A stretch of 64,000 nucleotides of DNA. Origin: Faecalibacterium taiwanense. GTDB taxonomy: Bacteria > Bacillota > Clostridia > Oscillospirales > Ruminococcaceae. The stretch covers positions 2,046,001 through 2,110,000 of the forward strand of contig NZ_CP155552.1 in assembly GCF_036632915.2 (NCBI RefSeq). Direction: 5' to 3'. This document shows, one piece after another, positions 55,420 through 64,000 of this stretch. Each line of letters opens with the position of its first letter. The first letter of the stretch is position 1. The notes beneath the pieces are model-generated. The model was not told the DNA's origin, ran no database searches, and was given only the letters and a program-made list of their open reading frames with translations. The translations under genes were made by a program, and so were the position numbers.

Positions 55420-55482
55420 CTTATTCCCTCCCTTGGACCGTGAGGCAGGAATTTCGTTGTTACATGGTAACTAACAGTAGAC

Positions 55483-55511
55483 AGTATAGCGCATTTTCTC
55501 CGGTTCGTCAA
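55483..55511 (-). promoter_or_regulatory. rpsU promoter
   Basis: Minus strand TTGACG (55506-55511), 17 bp, TATACT (55483-55488). Confidence 0.85.
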
Positions 55512-55534
55512 CCTTTTTTTGAAAGTTTTTTGCG

Positions 55535-55556
55535 CAAAATCTTTGAAAAGATTTTG
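55535..55556 (-). terminator. AT-rich hairpin after leuS
   Basis: CAAAATCTTT and AAAGATTTTG form a stem; minus-strand GCGCAAAAAAC follows. A weak terminator at best. Confidence 0.45.
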
Positions 55557-55640
55557 AATAAACGTTCCCGGGTGTTTTATGCGCCAGTCCGCCTCTGCGG
55601 GTAGTTGTATATCCAGCCTTTCGGCAGGGTATCGGTTGGT

Positions 55641-58190
55641 TTAGCCCTTGACAGCCAGATTGACCAGACGGCCCTTGACGTAGATCTCCTTGACCAGCTG
55701 CTTGCCTTCCAGAGCGGCAGCAACAGCGGGGTCAGCCTTGGCGGCAGCAATGGCGGCAGCAGCGTCAATGTCGGCAGCCACCTTCAGGCGGGCCTTCACC
55801 TTGCCGTTCACCTGCACAGCGATCTCCACTGTGCTTTCCACGCACTTGGCCTCTTCGTACTTGGGCCAGGGGTAGTAAGCCAGCTGCTCGTCGTGGCTGT
55901 GGCCCAGCTTCTCCCACAGCTCTTCGGTCATGTGGGGAGCAAACGGGTTCAGCAGCTGGACAACGGTCTCCAGCTCGGCCTTGGTCGCGCCGCCGTTGTC
56001 GTACAGGGCGTTCACCAGCGTCATGAGCTGGGCAATGGCGGTGTTCATCTTCAGGGTCTCGATGTCAGCGCCCACCTTCTTGATGGTCTGGTGCATCAGG
56101 GTCTCGACCTGCGGGCGATAGCCCTCGCCCTCCACCAGCTTGTCGCTCAGCGTCCACACGCGGTCCAGGAAGCGGTTGCAGCCTGCAATAGCAGAGGTCT
56201 GCCACGGTGCAGCCTGTTCAAAGTCGCCCATGAACATCTCGTACAGACGCATGGTGTCAGCACCGTACTGGTCCACCACCTCGTCCGGGTTGATGACGTT
56301 GCCCAGAGACTTGGACATCTTCACGATGGGATGGCGCGACATTTCGCCGTACTTTTCTTCCAGAGCCTTTTCAGCGGCCTTCTGGCTGCCGTACTCCTTC
56401 AGCAGCTTTTCCTGCTCCTCAGCGGGCAGGTTGACAAAGCTGTGGGGGTTCAGGCCCAGGATCATGCCGTGAGCGGTGCGCTTCTGGTAGGGTTCCGGAG
56501 AAGGCACAGCGCCGATATCATACAGGAACTTATGCCAGAAGCGGCTGTACAGCAGATGCAGGGTGGTGTGCTCCATGCCGCCGTTGTACCAGTCCACCGG
56601 AGACCAGTATTCCAGAGCTTCCTTGGAAGCAATGGCATCCTTGCAGTGGGGGTCCATGTAGCGCAGGAAGTACCAGGAAGAACCGGCCCACTGGGGCATG
56701 GTGTCAGTCTCGCGGGTAGCGGGGCCGCCGCAGCAGGGGCAGGTGGTCTTGACCCAGTCCTTGTGGCGGGCCAGCGGAGATTCTCCGTCCGGACCCGGCT
56801 CAAAATCGGTGATGTCCGGCAGGGTCAGGGGCAGGCTGCTCTCGGGCAGAGGCTGCCAGCCGCACTTTTCACACTTGACCATGGGGATGGGCTCGCCCCA
56901 GTAGCGCTGACGGCTGAACACCCAGTCGCGCAGCTTGTAGTTGACCTTATCGCAGCCCTTGCCGTTTGCCTCCAGCCAGTCGATCATCTTTTTCTTTGCA
57001 TCGGTGACGGACAGGCCGTTCAGGAAGCCGGAGTTGACCAGCGTGCCGGTGGCCACATCGGTGAAGGCGGCTTCGTCCAGATTGGACGGGGTATTGCCTT
57101 TGACCACCTCGATGATGGGCAGGCCGAACTTCTTGGCAAACTCCCAGTCGCGGGTATCGTGGGCGGGCACAGCCATGATGGCACCGGTGCCGTAGGTGGA
57201 CAGAACGTAGTCCGAGATAAAGATGGGGATCTCGGTATCATTGACCGGGTTGATGCCCATGACGCCTTCCAGCTTGACACCGGTCTTTTCCTTGTTCAGC
57301 TCGCTGCGCTCAAAGTCGCTTTTGCGGGCTGCCTCGGCCTGATAGGCCTTGACGGCATCGGCATTCTTGAGGATGCCCTTGTCCAGCCACTCCTTGACCA
57401 TAGCGTGCTCCGGAGAAACGACCATGTAGGTGGCACCAAACAGAGTGTCACAGCGGGTGGTGTACACGGTCAGGGTATCGCCTGCGGTGGTGCCGAAGTT
57501 AACCTCTGCGCCGTGGCTGCGGCCGATCCAGTTCTTCTGCTGGGTGGCAACGCGCTCAATGTAATCCAGACCGTCCAGACCATCGATCAGCTTATCGGCA
57601 TAAGCGGTGATCTTGAGCATCCACTGGCTCTTGACGCGGTGAACGACCTCGCTGCCGCAGCGCTCGCACACGCCGTTGACAACTTCCTCGTTGGCCAGCA
57701 CGCACTTGCAGCCGGTGCACCAGTTGACGTTCATTTCCTTCTTGTAAGCCAGACCATGCTTATACAGCTGCAGGAAGATCCACTGGGTCCACTTGTAGTA
57801 CTCGGGGTCGGTGGTATTGATCTCGCGGTCCCAGTCAAAGGAGAAGCCCAAAGCCTTCAGCTGGCTGCGGAAGTGGTCCACATTGTTCTTGGTGACAATG
57901 GCCGGGTGGATGTGGTTCTTCATGGCAAAGTTCTCAGTGGGCAGGCCAAAAGCGTCCCAGCCCATGGGGTACAGCACATTGTAGCCGTTCTGACGGCGCT
58001 TGCGGCTGACCACGTCCAGCGCGGTGTAGCTGCGGGGATGGCCTACATGCAGGCCGGCACCCGACGGATACGGGAACTCGACCAGTGCATAGAACTTGGG
58101 TTTTTTGTGGTCGATCTCGACATGGAAGGTCTTTTCGTCCTCCCACACCTTCTGCCACTTGGCTTCAACTGCCTTGTAATCGTACTTCAT
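55641..58190 (-). CDS. leuS: Leucyl-tRNA synthetase
   Basis: Charges tRNA-Leu. The 849-residue class I synthetase has the HIGH-type motif [24 protein letters not shown] zinc-type cysteines, the CP1 editing domain ([38 protein letters not shown]), a second zinc site [18 protein letters not shown], and KMSKSLGNV. No T-box leader is visible upstream; instead the gap contains a palindromic repeat. Last gene of a minus-strand run. Confidence 0.98.
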   Translation of the reverse strand: MKYDYKAVEAKWQKVWEDEKTFHVEIDHKKPKFYALVEFPYPSGAGLHVGHPRSYTALDVVSRKRRQNGYNVLYPMGWDAFGLPTENFAMKNHIHPAIVTKNNVDHFRSQLKALGFSFDWDREINTTDPEYYKWTQWIFLQLYKHGLAYKKEMNVNWCTGCKCVLANEEVVNGVCERCGSEVVHRVKSQWMLKITAYADKLIDGLDGLDYIERVATQQKNWIGRSHGAEVNFGTTAGDTLTVYTTRCDTLFGATYMVVSPEHAMVKEWLDKGILKNADAVKAYQAEAARKSDFERSELNKEKTGVKLEGVMGINPVNDTEIPIFISDYVLSTYGTGAIMAVPAHDTRDWEFAKKFGLPIIEVVKGNTPSNLDEAAFTDVATGTLVNSGFLNGLSVTDAKKKMIDWLEANGKGCDKVNYKLRDWVFSRQRYWGEPIPMVKCEKCGWQPLPESSLPLTLPDITDFEPGPDGESPLARHKDWVKTTCPCCGGPATRETDTMPQWAGSSWYFLRYMDPHCKDAIASKEALEYWSPVDWYNGGMEHTTLHLLYSRFWHKFLYDIGAVPSPEPYQKRTAHGMILGLNPHSFVNLPAEEQEKLLKEYGSQKAAEKALEEKYGEMSRHPIVKMSKSLGNVINPDEVVDQYGADTMRLYEMFMGDFEQAAPWQTSAIAGCNRFLDRVWTLSDKLVEGEGYRPQVETLMHQTIKKVGADIETLKMNTAIAQLMTLVNALYDNGGATKAELETVVQLLNPFAPHMTEELWEKLGHSHDEQLAYYPWPKYEEAKCVESTVEIAVQVNGKVKARLKVAADIDAAAAIAAAKADPAVAAALEGKQLVKEIYVKGRLVNLAVKG

Positions 58191-58270
58191 GTTGTTAATC
58201 AGCTCCAGACTTTATCCAAAATACCGTTGCTTGGGGGCGTATGCTTTCAAGCTATCTGCCTTTGCCAGAA

Positions 58271-58407
58271 AACCCTCTCCGTCATCGCTGCGCGATGCCA
58301 CCTCTCCCGAAGGGGAGAGGTTTTGTGCAGACCGCAGCCTTCCCTCTTTTGCGCAAGCTCCCCCTTTCGGGGGAGCTGTCAGGGCGGACGCCCTGACTGA
58401 GAGGGTT
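58271..58407. repeat. AACCCTCTC/GAGAGGGTT palindromic element, copy 3
   Basis: Starts AACCCTCTCCGTCATCGCTG and ends CTGAGAGGGTT. Contains CCTCTCCCGAAGGGGAGAGG, GCTCCCCCTTTCGGGGGAGC and GTCAGGGCGGACGCCCTGAC hairpins. Its modules run in the opposite order to copy 1 at 24.8 kb, so it is inverted relative to it. It separates rsfS from leuS. Confidence 0.8.
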
Positions 58408-58438
58408 CTTTTTTCAGGTAGACAGCTGTTTGCCTGAA

Positions 58439-58822
58439 TCATTCAAGGGTGCTGTCAGGGGTGAGGTACTCGGAGATATCAATGGGCTCACCATCTGCCC
58501 ACAGGTGCTCCAGATCGTAATAGGTGCGGGTGTTGGGTACGAATACGTGCACGATGACGTTGGAATAATCCAGCAGCACCCAGTTCTTGGAATCGTAGCC
58601 CTCCGTGCTGTAGGGCTCCAGGCCCTTCTGGGAAAGCTCATACTCCACCTCGTCGGCCAGAGATGCCACCTGCGTGGTGGAAGTGCCGGAGGCAATAACG
58701 AAGTAATCTGTGAGCACGGTCAGGCTTTCCACCTTGAGCACGCGCACATCGTGGGCCTTTTTCTTATCCAGGATCTTTGCGATCTCAATGGCAAGCGCCT
58801 TGCTGTCGTTGAAGTTCTCCAT
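58439..58822 (-). CDS. rsfS: Ribosome silencing factor RsfS
   Basis: Binds L14 of the 50S subunit and blocks subunit joining in starvation. 127 residues. Motifs: DKKKAHDVRVLKVESLTVLTDY, VIASGTSTTQV, and NWVLLDYSNVIVHVF. ATG 58822 follows AGAAAGG; the frame is open further upstream but that is not supported. The yqeK-rsfS neighbourhood is standard in Firmicutes; here an LCP gene sits between them. Confidence 0.95.
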   Translation of the reverse strand: MENFNDSKALAIEIAKILDKKKAHDVRVLKVESLTVLTDYFVIASGTSTTQVASLADEVEYELSQKGLEPYSTEGYDSKNWVLLDYSNVIVHVFVPNTRTYYDLEHLWADGEPIDISEYLTPDSTLE

Positions 58823-58844
58823 ATGTTTTTCCTTTCTGTCAGTT

Positions 58845-60218
58845 TCAGTTTGCGGAGCCTGCGGCCTGACCGTCGGTGGTAACAGCGCCATCAAGGTCTG
58901 TATCGCCGTTCAGGATGGCATCGTCCGACTCCTTATCGATGCGGCCCATATACTGCACGTTGGCATCGGTGGATGCACTGCCGTGGGGCCACTCGTCGGT
59001 GACAAGATTCATTTCGCTCACATCAATGGGGCCGGTGTAGGTGCAGAAATACTGGTTGAGCAGGTTTGCAATGGAACCCGCATCCGGCACCACGCAGGAG
59101 TAACCGGCAAAGGTGTCGGTCTTGCCCACGTTGGGCACGCCCATGAACACCGGTGTCTGCGCCAGAATGATGTTGGAGCTGTCGAGCTTGAGGAAAGACA
59201 CCACCAGCTTTGCAATGGTGGAAATGTCCATATCCGTCTTGATATAGTTTTTGAACACCAGCGGCAGCTGGTTCAGGATATCGGTAACGCCCATGGCGCG
59301 GGCACGCTTGAACAGGCCGGCATAGAAATAGCGCTGCATGTTCAGGCGGTCGATATCGGAATTGGCGTAGCCGTCGCCGTGGCGGCAGCGCACAAAGAAC
59401 TCTGCCGATGCGCCGTTCAGATTGCGGTAGCCCTTGAGCAGCTTGCTGCCGCCGTAGGACATATCGTGAGGGATATACACCTCAATGCCGCCAAAGTTAT
59501 CCACCATATCCACCAGTGCCTGCATATCCACCGTCACATAGTAATCGATGGGCAGTCGGAACTGATCGTAGATAACATCGGCCAAAGCGGCGATGCTGCC
59601 GCCGTTGGAGATTGCCACCGAGTTGATCTGATAATTCGTGGCGGCGTAGGTCTTTCCATTGGAAAGGGTGATCTTTTTGTTCTTGGTGGTGACAAGGCTG
59701 TTGCGGGGGATCTGCAGCATCCGCAGTGCACCGTTCTTGATGTCGAACTGCACGTACAGGATCATATCGGTCATGCCGTCGTTAGAGGTGGGATCGTTGG
59801 AATAATTGCGGCCCTCTTCATAGTCGATGCCGCAGACCAGAATGTTCACCACATCGCCCTTGTATTCCTCGGCTGTCTTCACCTCTTCCTCAATGGTAGG
59901 GGTGCTGTCGTCCGGGCGGATGCTGTCCTCCACCTTGTTTACAAGGCTGACTCCGTACACCACCACACCGGAGATCACCGCGATGATGGCCATGACCACT
60001 GCAAAAGGCAGCCAGAGGGGCATTTTCTTTTTCTTTTTGCGGCGGCGCGGCGGCTTCTGCCCTGCTCCCTGTGCCGGGCGGCGCGGCGGCTCATTGTGTG
60101 CACCGCCTGCGCTCTGCTTTGCATCCGTGCTGGATGCAGCGTGGCGCGGTGCGGCTGCTGCCGAATCCGGCCGGTTCAGAGAACGCGAAGTATTGATATG
60201 GCGTGGCGTCTGGCTCAT
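58845..60218 (-). CDS. LCP (LytR-CpsA-Psr) family protein
   Basis: Phosphotransferase that attaches wall polymers (teichoic acid or capsule) to peptidoglycan. The 457 residues comprise a disordered cytosolic N-terminus (about 1-62) with a poly-Lys/Arg run (PRRRKKKKKM), one transmembrane helix (about 68-90), and an extracellular LCP domain with VVNILVCGIDYEEGRNYSND, MTDMILYVQFD, LQIPRNSLV and NGASAEFFVRCRHGDGYANSDIDRLNMQ carrying the catalytic Arg/Asp set. A Ser/Thr/Asp tail ends it. ATG is ahead of yqeK's 3' side by 138 nt. Confidence 0.93.
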   Translation of the reverse strand: MSQTPRHINTSRSLNRPDSAAAAPRHAASSTDAKQSAGGAHNEPPRRPAQGAGQKPPRRRKKKKKMPLWLPFAVVMAIIAVISGVVVYGVSLVNKVEDSIRPDDSTPTIEEEVKTAEEYKGDVVNILVCGIDYEEGRNYSNDPTSNDGMTDMILYVQFDIKNGALRMLQIPRNSLVTTKNKKITLSNGKTYAATNYQINSVAISNGGSIAALADVIYDQFRLPIDYYVTVDMQALVDMVDNFGGIEVYIPHDMSYGGSKLLKGYRNLNGASAEFFVRCRHGDGYANSDIDRLNMQRYFYAGLFKRARAMGVTDILNQLPLVFKNYIKTDMDISTIAKLVVSFLKLDSSNIILAQTPVFMGVPNVGKTDTFAGYSCVVPDAGSIANLLNQYFCTYTGPIDVSEMNLVTDEWPHGSASTDANVQYMGRIDKESDDAILNGDTDLDGAVTTDGQAAGSAN

Positions 60219-60356
60219 GCTTTTTTGTATCCTCCAGATTTTCGCGGTCCTGCAAAAAAATGTTCCTGCAGACCTGTCATGCTCTTAAGTATAGCATTAT
60301 CCGACGAAATCTGCAATCCGTTTTCTGTTTCCGCTTGTTTCAGAGCAGCTGTGCTC

Positions 60357-60935
60357 TCACCGTTCATTCTTCCCGCTGCGGGCAAGGATATCCTCATAGG
60401 CAGCCTTGGACATCGGGTCAAGGGGCTTGCCCTGCGAGAGCACGAAATCGTTGGTCTGCTTCAGCGCGGCCAGCATAGCGGCATCCAGATTCTTTTTTTC
60501 CAGCTTGCGCAGCTTTTCCACGCCGGGCCAGTCCCGCTCCGCGCTGGTCATATCGGCCAGATACAAAATTTTGTCAAGCCGGGTCATGCCGGGTTTGCCC
60601 GCCGTGTGGCAGGCAATAGCGCTAAGCACCGCTTCGTCGGTCACGCCCCACTGGGTGCGGGCCAGAATGGCGGCGCACACGCCGTGCCACACCGGGGCCG
60701 GGCGCTCTTCGCCGCCCTCGGCATACTGGGGGTAAGCGCGCAGGATCTCGCGCATCTCATCCTTGCTGATCTCCTTGGCGGAGTCGTGCAGCAGGGCTGC
60801 CAGCGCGGCGCGCTCCTCATCCTCACCGTAGATCTTTGCCAGCTTGACGGCCATTTTTTTCACATTCAAGGTATGCTCATAGCGCTTATCGCTCAAGCGG
60901 CCGCGCACAAGCTCCTTTGCCTGTTTGAGGTTCAT
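60357..60935 (-). CDS. yqeK: YqeK: HD-domain diadenosine tetraphosphatase
   Basis: Hydrolyses Ap4A symmetrically. 192 residues with HD motifs: RYEHTLNVKKMAVKLA, ALLHDSAKEISKDE (the HD pair), WHGVCAAILA, and AIACHTAGKPGMTRLDKILY with LADM. ATG 60935 (MNLKQAKELV) is chosen; a longer start is internal to nadD. It overlaps the nadD 3' end by 50 nt. Confidence 0.93.
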   Translation of the reverse strand: MNLKQAKELVRGRLSDKRYEHTLNVKKMAVKLAKIYGEDEERAALAALLHDSAKEISKDEMREILRAYPQYAEGGEERPAPVWHGVCAAILARTQWGVTDEAVLSAIACHTAGKPGMTRLDKILYLADMTSAERDWPGVEKLRKLEKKNLDAAMLAALKQTNDFVLSQGKPLDPMSKAAYEDILARSGKNER

Positions 60936-61569
60936 TGGCTGATACTTCCTTTTTGTAGAGTTTCTCCCGGCGGATGACCGCCCGCACCGCCTCCGGCAGC
61001 TCAGCTTCACATCCTTCGCCTGCAGTCAGACGGGTGCGGATGTCGCTGCTGGCCATGGGCAGCGCCTGTACCGGCGCAAACAGGATGCGTGCCCCGGTGG
61101 GGTCCAGCCGGAGAGCCTTTGCGTGCAGCTCGGGGTCGTCGCCCACATGGCGGCTGGTGACCACCAGATGGGCAAGGCGCAGGATATCCTGCCAGCGGTG
61201 CCAGCCGTCAAAGCTTAGCAGCATATCGCTGCCAATGGCAAGGTACAGCTGTGCCCCGGGGTAGTCCCGGGCCAGTTTTTCCACCGTGAGCACCGTATAG
61301 TTGCGGTTTCCGGCAGCGGCCTGCTCGATCTCCCAGCCGCTGACTTCCAGCTGCGGGATCGTGTCCGCATCCTCTTCCAGTGCATGGAAGCAGCTGCACA
61401 TTTCCAGCCGCAGTGCGCCCGGCGCAGAGGTCTTCTGCTTGAAGGGCGAAAGCCCGGCAGGCATCACCACCACCTTATCCGGCTGCACGCGGGCAGCGGC
61501 AGCGCGCAGATTGTTCAGGTGGCCGTTATGGGGCGGGTCAAATGTACCGCCGTAGAGAAGAACTTTCAT
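60886..61569 (-). CDS. nadD: Nicotinate-nucleotide adenylyltransferase
   Basis: Forms NaAD from NaMN and ATP in NAD synthesis. The 227-residue protein has LLYGGTFDPPHNGHLNNL at the N-terminus, MPAGLSPFKQK, and near the C-terminus ASSDIRTRL, the ISSTxxR equivalent. Its tail (about the last 17 residues, SANEPQTGKGACARPLER) extends past the usual end into yqeK. Starts two bases after the yhbY stop, so it is coupled to yhbY. Confidence 0.95.
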   Translation of the reverse strand: MKVLLYGGTFDPPHNGHLNNLRAAAARVQPDKVVVMPAGLSPFKQKTSAPGALRLEMCSCFHALEEDADTIPQLEVSGWEIEQAAAGNRNYTVLTVEKLARDYPGAQLYLAIGSDMLLSFDGWHRWQDILRLAHLVVTSRHVGDDPELHAKALRLDPTGARILFAPVQALPMASSDIRTRLTAGEGCEAELPEAVRAVIRREKLYKKEVSANEPQTGKGACARPLER

Positions 61570-61571
61570 TT

Positions 61572-61868
61572 TTACTTCAGCAGATCAGCGTAGGCGCTGT
61601 CCTTTTTCTTCTGCAGGTACAGCACGAACTTGGAGCCGATCACCTGTACGCAGTCGGCACCGGTGGCCTCAGCCAGCTTGACCGAAGCTTCACGGGCATT
61701 GTACATGCTGTTTTCCAGCACCTTGAGCTTGATGAGCTCACGGGCATCCAGACAGTCCTTCACGCCCTGGATCATGGTCTCGTCGATCTCGCCCTTACCC
61801 ACGATGAAAACGGGGTCCATGGTGTTTGCCTTGCCGCGCAGAATGGCGCGCTGTTTGCTTGTCAGCAT
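61572..61868 (-). CDS. yhbY: YhbY/CRS1 RNA-binding protein
   Basis: 98-residue CRM-domain protein associated with 50S assembly. LTSKQRAILRGKANTMDPVF, then VGKGEIDETMIQGVKDCLDA and ELIKLKVLENSM are diagnostic. ATG follows AAGGAG. First of the tight yhbY-nadD-yqeK set. Confidence 0.94.
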   Translation of the reverse strand: MLTSKQRAILRGKANTMDPVFIVGKGEIDETMIQGVKDCLDARELIKLKVLENSMYNAREASVKLAEATGADCVQVIGSKFVLYLQKKKDSAYADLLK

Positions 61869-61904
61869 AGTTTTCTCCTTTATTTTGAGGTTGATATTTC
61901 GATA

Positions 61905-62124
61905 AAGAAACGATTTAGAATTGTCTCCGCTTGCGGTGAGAAACTCCTTCAGTCAAAGCCTTGCGGCTTTGCCAGCTCCCTCAAAGAGGGAGCCTTTGGC
62001 AGAAACGAAACGCTTGCCGGACTGCCAAAGGCCCCATCTCCGAGGACGACTTCCCCCGGCCGGGGGAAGATGTCACCGTAGGTGACAAAAAGGGGAATCT
62101 GTCTGCGAAGCAGACTGGGGGAGT
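61905..62124. repeat. Palindromic element copy 4 with a partial hairpin-repeat head
   Basis: At 61912-61938 a fragment (CGATTTAGAATTGTCTCCGC then TTGCGG) matches only the head of the variable-arm family, lacking the hairpin. From 61945 a palindromic block follows: AAAGCCTTGCGGCTTT, CTCCCTCAAAGAGGGAG, CTTCCCCCGGCCGGGGGAAG, GTCACCGTAGGTGAC, and CTGCGAAGCAG stems. It fills the yhbY-rdgB interval. Confidence 0.65.
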
Positions 62125-62760
62125 TCATTCTGCCAGAAATCCCGGCAGCTGCTGTTCCAGCACCGCCAGCGCATTGCCGCGGTGGCTGATGGCATCCTTT
62201 TCATCCGGGGTCAGCTGGGCGTAGCTGCGGCCCTCGGTGTTGGGGCGCTTATCGTGCTTTCCCACGCCGCAGTCGGTGGGGATGAACAGCGGATCGTAGC
62301 CAAAGCCGTAGTCCCCGCACAGCCGCTCAAAGGCGATGCTGCCCGGGCACTCGCCCATGCAGGTCAGATGCCGCCCATCCGGCAGGATGAAGCACACCGC
62401 GGACACGAATTTTGCACCCCGCTGCCCGGCAGGCACAGCCTGCATGGCGTCCAGAAGCTTGTCGTTGTTGGCTTCGTCGTCGCCGTGGCGGCCGCAGTAG
62501 CGGGCACTGTAGACGCCAGGCGCACCGCCCAGCGCCTCCACGCACAGGCCGGAGTCATCGGCGATGGTGGGCAGGCCGCATGCCTTGCAGATGGTTTCAG
62601 CCTTGATGAGGGCGTTCTCGGCAAAGGTGGTGCCGGTCTCCTCCGGCTCGATGGTGATGCCCAGCTGCTTCTGGCTGACCACCTCGTGGCCCTGCGCTTC
62701 CAGAATGCGGCGCAGTTCGCGGAGCTTTCCGGCGTTGCCGGTAGCTGCACAAATTTTCAT
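62125..62760 (-). CDS. rdgB: XTP/dITP pyrophosphatase (RdgB/HAM1)
   Basis: Removes non-canonical purine nucleotides. 211 residues: ATGNAGKLRELRRIL, TGTTFAENALIKAE, ADDSGLCVEALGGAPGVYSAR, GFGYDPLFIP, and YAQLTPDEKDAISHRGNAL. ATG follows GAAGGAG. Lies between ftsY and yhbY with palindromic repeats on both sides. Confidence 0.96.
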   Translation of the reverse strand: MKICAATGNAGKLRELRRILEAQGHEVVSQKQLGITIEPEETGTTFAENALIKAETICKACGLPTIADDSGLCVEALGGAPGVYSARYCGRHGDDEANNDKLLDAMQAVPAGQRGAKFVSAVCFILPDGRHLTCMGECPGSIAFERLCGDYGFGYDPLFIPTDCGVGKHDKRPNTEGRSYAQLTPDEKDAISHRGNALAVLEQQLPGFLAE

Positions 62761-62780
62761 CTTAATACTCCTTCCGCTTT

Positions 62781-62847
62781 CAAAGCTCGCCCCTTTGGGA
62801 GAGCTCCGTCTCCGCGCCGCTGCAAGCGGACGGAACGGTGAGAGGGT
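62781..62847. repeat. Palindromic element, short copy 5
   Basis: AAGCTCGCCCCTTTGGGAGAGCT and TCCGTCTCCGCGCCGCTGC then GCGGACGGA, ending GGTGAGAGGGTT. A short member of the AACCCTCTC-type family between ftsY and rdgB. Confidence 0.6.
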
Positions 62848-62853
62848 TCTATT

Positions 62854-63804
62854 TTAGTGCTTCCACTGGCGCGGGAGCAGCTCTTCCACAAAGCCCTCCG
62901 GGGTAAAGGGCAGCAGGTCGTCGATGCCCTCGCCCACGCCGATGAAGCGCACCGGCAGGCCCAGACGCTGCTTGACCGCTACCACGCAGCCGCCCTTGGC
63001 GGTGCCGTCCAGCTTGGTCAGGATGATGCCGGTAGCATCTGCAGCCTTGCAGAATTCCTTGGCCTGACTGATGGCGTTCTGGCCGGTGATGGCATCCAGC
63101 ACCAGCAGCGTTTCAAGGCTGGCTTCCGGGCTGGCCTTCTTGACGCTGCGGCTGATCTTGGAAAGCTCTGCCATCAGGTTTGCCTTGTTGTGCAGACGGC
63201 CTGCGGTGTCGGCAATGACCATGTCATAACCACGTGCGGTGGCAGACTTTACGGTGTCGAAAATGACAGCCGCCGGGTCTGCGCCCTCGCCTGCGCTCAC
63301 AATGGGCACACCGGCGCGGTCAGCCCAGATCTCCAGCTGTTCGCTGGCTGCAGCACGGAAGGTATCGCCTGCGGCCAGCATCACCTTTTTGCCCTCGCGG
63401 GTGTAGTGATCGGCCAGCTTTGCAATGCTGGTGGTCTTGCCCACGCCGTTCACGCCAATGACCAGAATGACGGCCGGCTTGCCGGAAAGATCCATCTCGG
63501 CATCCGGTGTCATTTCCTCGGCAATGATGTCGCGCAGGGCATCCGCCGCCTCTTCGCCGGTCTTCAGGCCCTTTTCGTGCACACGGTCGCGCAGCTTATC
63601 CACCAGACGCACGGCCACCTCGCCGCCCACATCTGCAAGGATGAGCTGCTCTTCCAGATCATCGTACATATCATCGTCGATGACGCTGCCGGTGAGGGTG
63701 TTGAGGATATTGCCCCAGAAACCGGTGCGGGTCTTTTCCAGACCCGTTTTCATTTTTTCCTGTTCTTTTTCTTTGTTTTTCTTGCCAAATCCGAAGAACC
63801 CCAT
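62854..63804 (-). CDS. ftsY: Signal recognition particle receptor FtsY
   Basis: SRP receptor GTPase for co-translational membrane targeting. 316 residues: a short charged N-terminus ([15 protein letters not shown]) instead of the long acidic A domain, then NG domain with [44 protein letters not shown], and [13 protein letters not shown] follows TAGGAGG. 31 nt after smc; smc-ftsY is a common pair. Confidence 0.97.
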   Translation of the reverse strand: MGFFGFGKKNKEKEQEKMKTGLEKTRTGFWGNILNTLTGSVIDDDMYDDLEEQLILADVGGEVAVRLVDKLRDRVHEKGLKTGEEAADALRDIIAEEMTPDAEMDLSGKPAVILVIGVNGVGKTTSIAKLADHYTREGKKVMLAAGDTFRAAASEQLEIWADRAGVPIVSAGEGADPAAVIFDTVKSATARGYDMVIADTAGRLHNKANLMAELSKISRSVKKASPEASLETLLVLDAITGQNAISQAKEFCKAADATGIILTKLDGTAKGGCVVAVKQRLGLPVRFIGVGEGIDDLLPFTPEGFVEELLPRQWKH

Positions 63805-63835
63805 GGTGTCCTCCTATCTTTTTCTTTAATATATA

Positions 63836-64000
63836 TCAGGAAACCAGCGTTGCGTCAACCTGTTCCAGATCAAGCTTGAGCAGCTTGGACACGCCGTCCT
63901 CCTGCATGGTAACGCCGTAAAGCACATTCGCGGCTTCCATTGTGCCGCGGCGGTGGGTGATGACGATGAACTGGGTCTTGTCGCTCACCCGGCGTAAGTA
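63836..64000 (-). CDS. smc: SMC chromosome-segregation protein, C-terminal end
   Basis: Only the last 54 residues are in the window, entering from the right edge: YLRRVSDKTQFIVITHRRGT, MEAANVLYGVTMQEDGVSKL and a short tail. This is the SMC C-terminal ATPase lobe (D-loop/H-motif region with ITHR-GTMEAAD-LYGVTMQE-GVSK). The gene leads the minus-strand run into ftsY. Confidence 0.93.
   Translation of the reverse strand, partial: YLRRVSDKTQFIVITHRRGTMEAANVLYGVTMQEDGVSKLLKLDLEQVDATLVS

Noticed and set aside
55605..58400. A 931-residue open frame on the plus strand
   Set aside because: Antisense shadow of leuS.
58191..58438. T-box leader before leuS
   Set aside because: No T-box sequence or specifier hairpin; the gap is filled by a palindromic repeat.
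58710..60977. A 755-residue plus-strand frame
   Set aside because: Antisense to the LCP and yqeK genes.

Overview
This window is chromosomal DNA from a GC-rich Clostridia-type Firmicute, most likely Faecalibacterium (F. prausnitzii group) or a close Ruminococcaceae relative. The basis is the gene repertoire (QueT transporter behind a preQ1-III-type leader, ZTP riboswitch before fhs, group B-like [FeFe] hydrogenase, SpoIID-like protein, DUF512 radical SAM protein next to der, CD1247-like zinc-ribbon protein) and the strong AGGAGG ribosome binding sites. Species assignment is inference. No transposase, integrase, phage or CRISPR is visible.

Layout. 1-9.2 kb: an EF-G/Tet-like GTPase (cut by the left edge), then the glycolytic genes gpmI, tpiA, pgk and gap, all on the minus strand. 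Between pgk and gap lies an AT-richer stretch of broken surface-polysaccharide genes: a nucleotidyltransferase scrap, a nuclease-domain scrap, a frameshifted glycosyltransferase and a truncated second copy of it. 9.2-19.2 kb: a membrane protein coupled to citrate synthase, a SpoIID-like protein, an FMN oxidoreductase, tRNA-Ser, a divergent ferredoxin/Crp-Fnr pair, a ricin-lectin protein with a histone-H1-like tail, and a MATE pump. 19.3-22.7 kb: two lipoproteins (one PstS-like) and a PsiE-like membrane protein. 22.7-30.4 kb: plsY, der, DUF512, rpmF, yceD, a P-loop protein, pgi and a D,D-carboxypeptidase.

30.6-39.1 kb: a small Tat-type lipoprotein, mtaB with a one-base frameshift, an [FeFe] hydrogenase with a structured leader, a secreted protein, a pyridoxal kinase (TTG start), trmL, a DegV protein, preQ1-III riboswitch-queT and a HAD hydrolase. 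39.5-48.8 kb: secA, an M20 amidohydrolase, and a sulfur/tRNA block (nifS-thiI-cinA) followed by a CinA-derived, apparently catalytically dead, membrane-anchored paralogue. 48.8-55.5 kb: ZTP riboswitch-terminator-fhs, an SGNH hydrolase, efp, an endonuclease IV-like protein, yqeG and rpsU. 55.6-64 kb: a minus-strand housekeeping run, smc (3' end), ftsY, rdgB, yhbY, nadD, yqeK, an LCP protein, rsfS and leuS.

The signal that gene calls do not explain is a dispersed ~100-150 bp intergenic element present at least five times (about 1.2, 37.6, 43.7, 47.3 and 47.5 kb). It has conserved flanks around a 15-16 bp hairpin whose arms differ from copy to copy while pairing, the YGCG loop and the following T-run are kept. 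Four of five copies sit just downstream of a gene on the same strand. A second, unrelated palindromic repeat family (ends AACCCTCTC/GAGAGGGTT) occupies five other gaps. All functional statements are from reading the sequence; no search was run.
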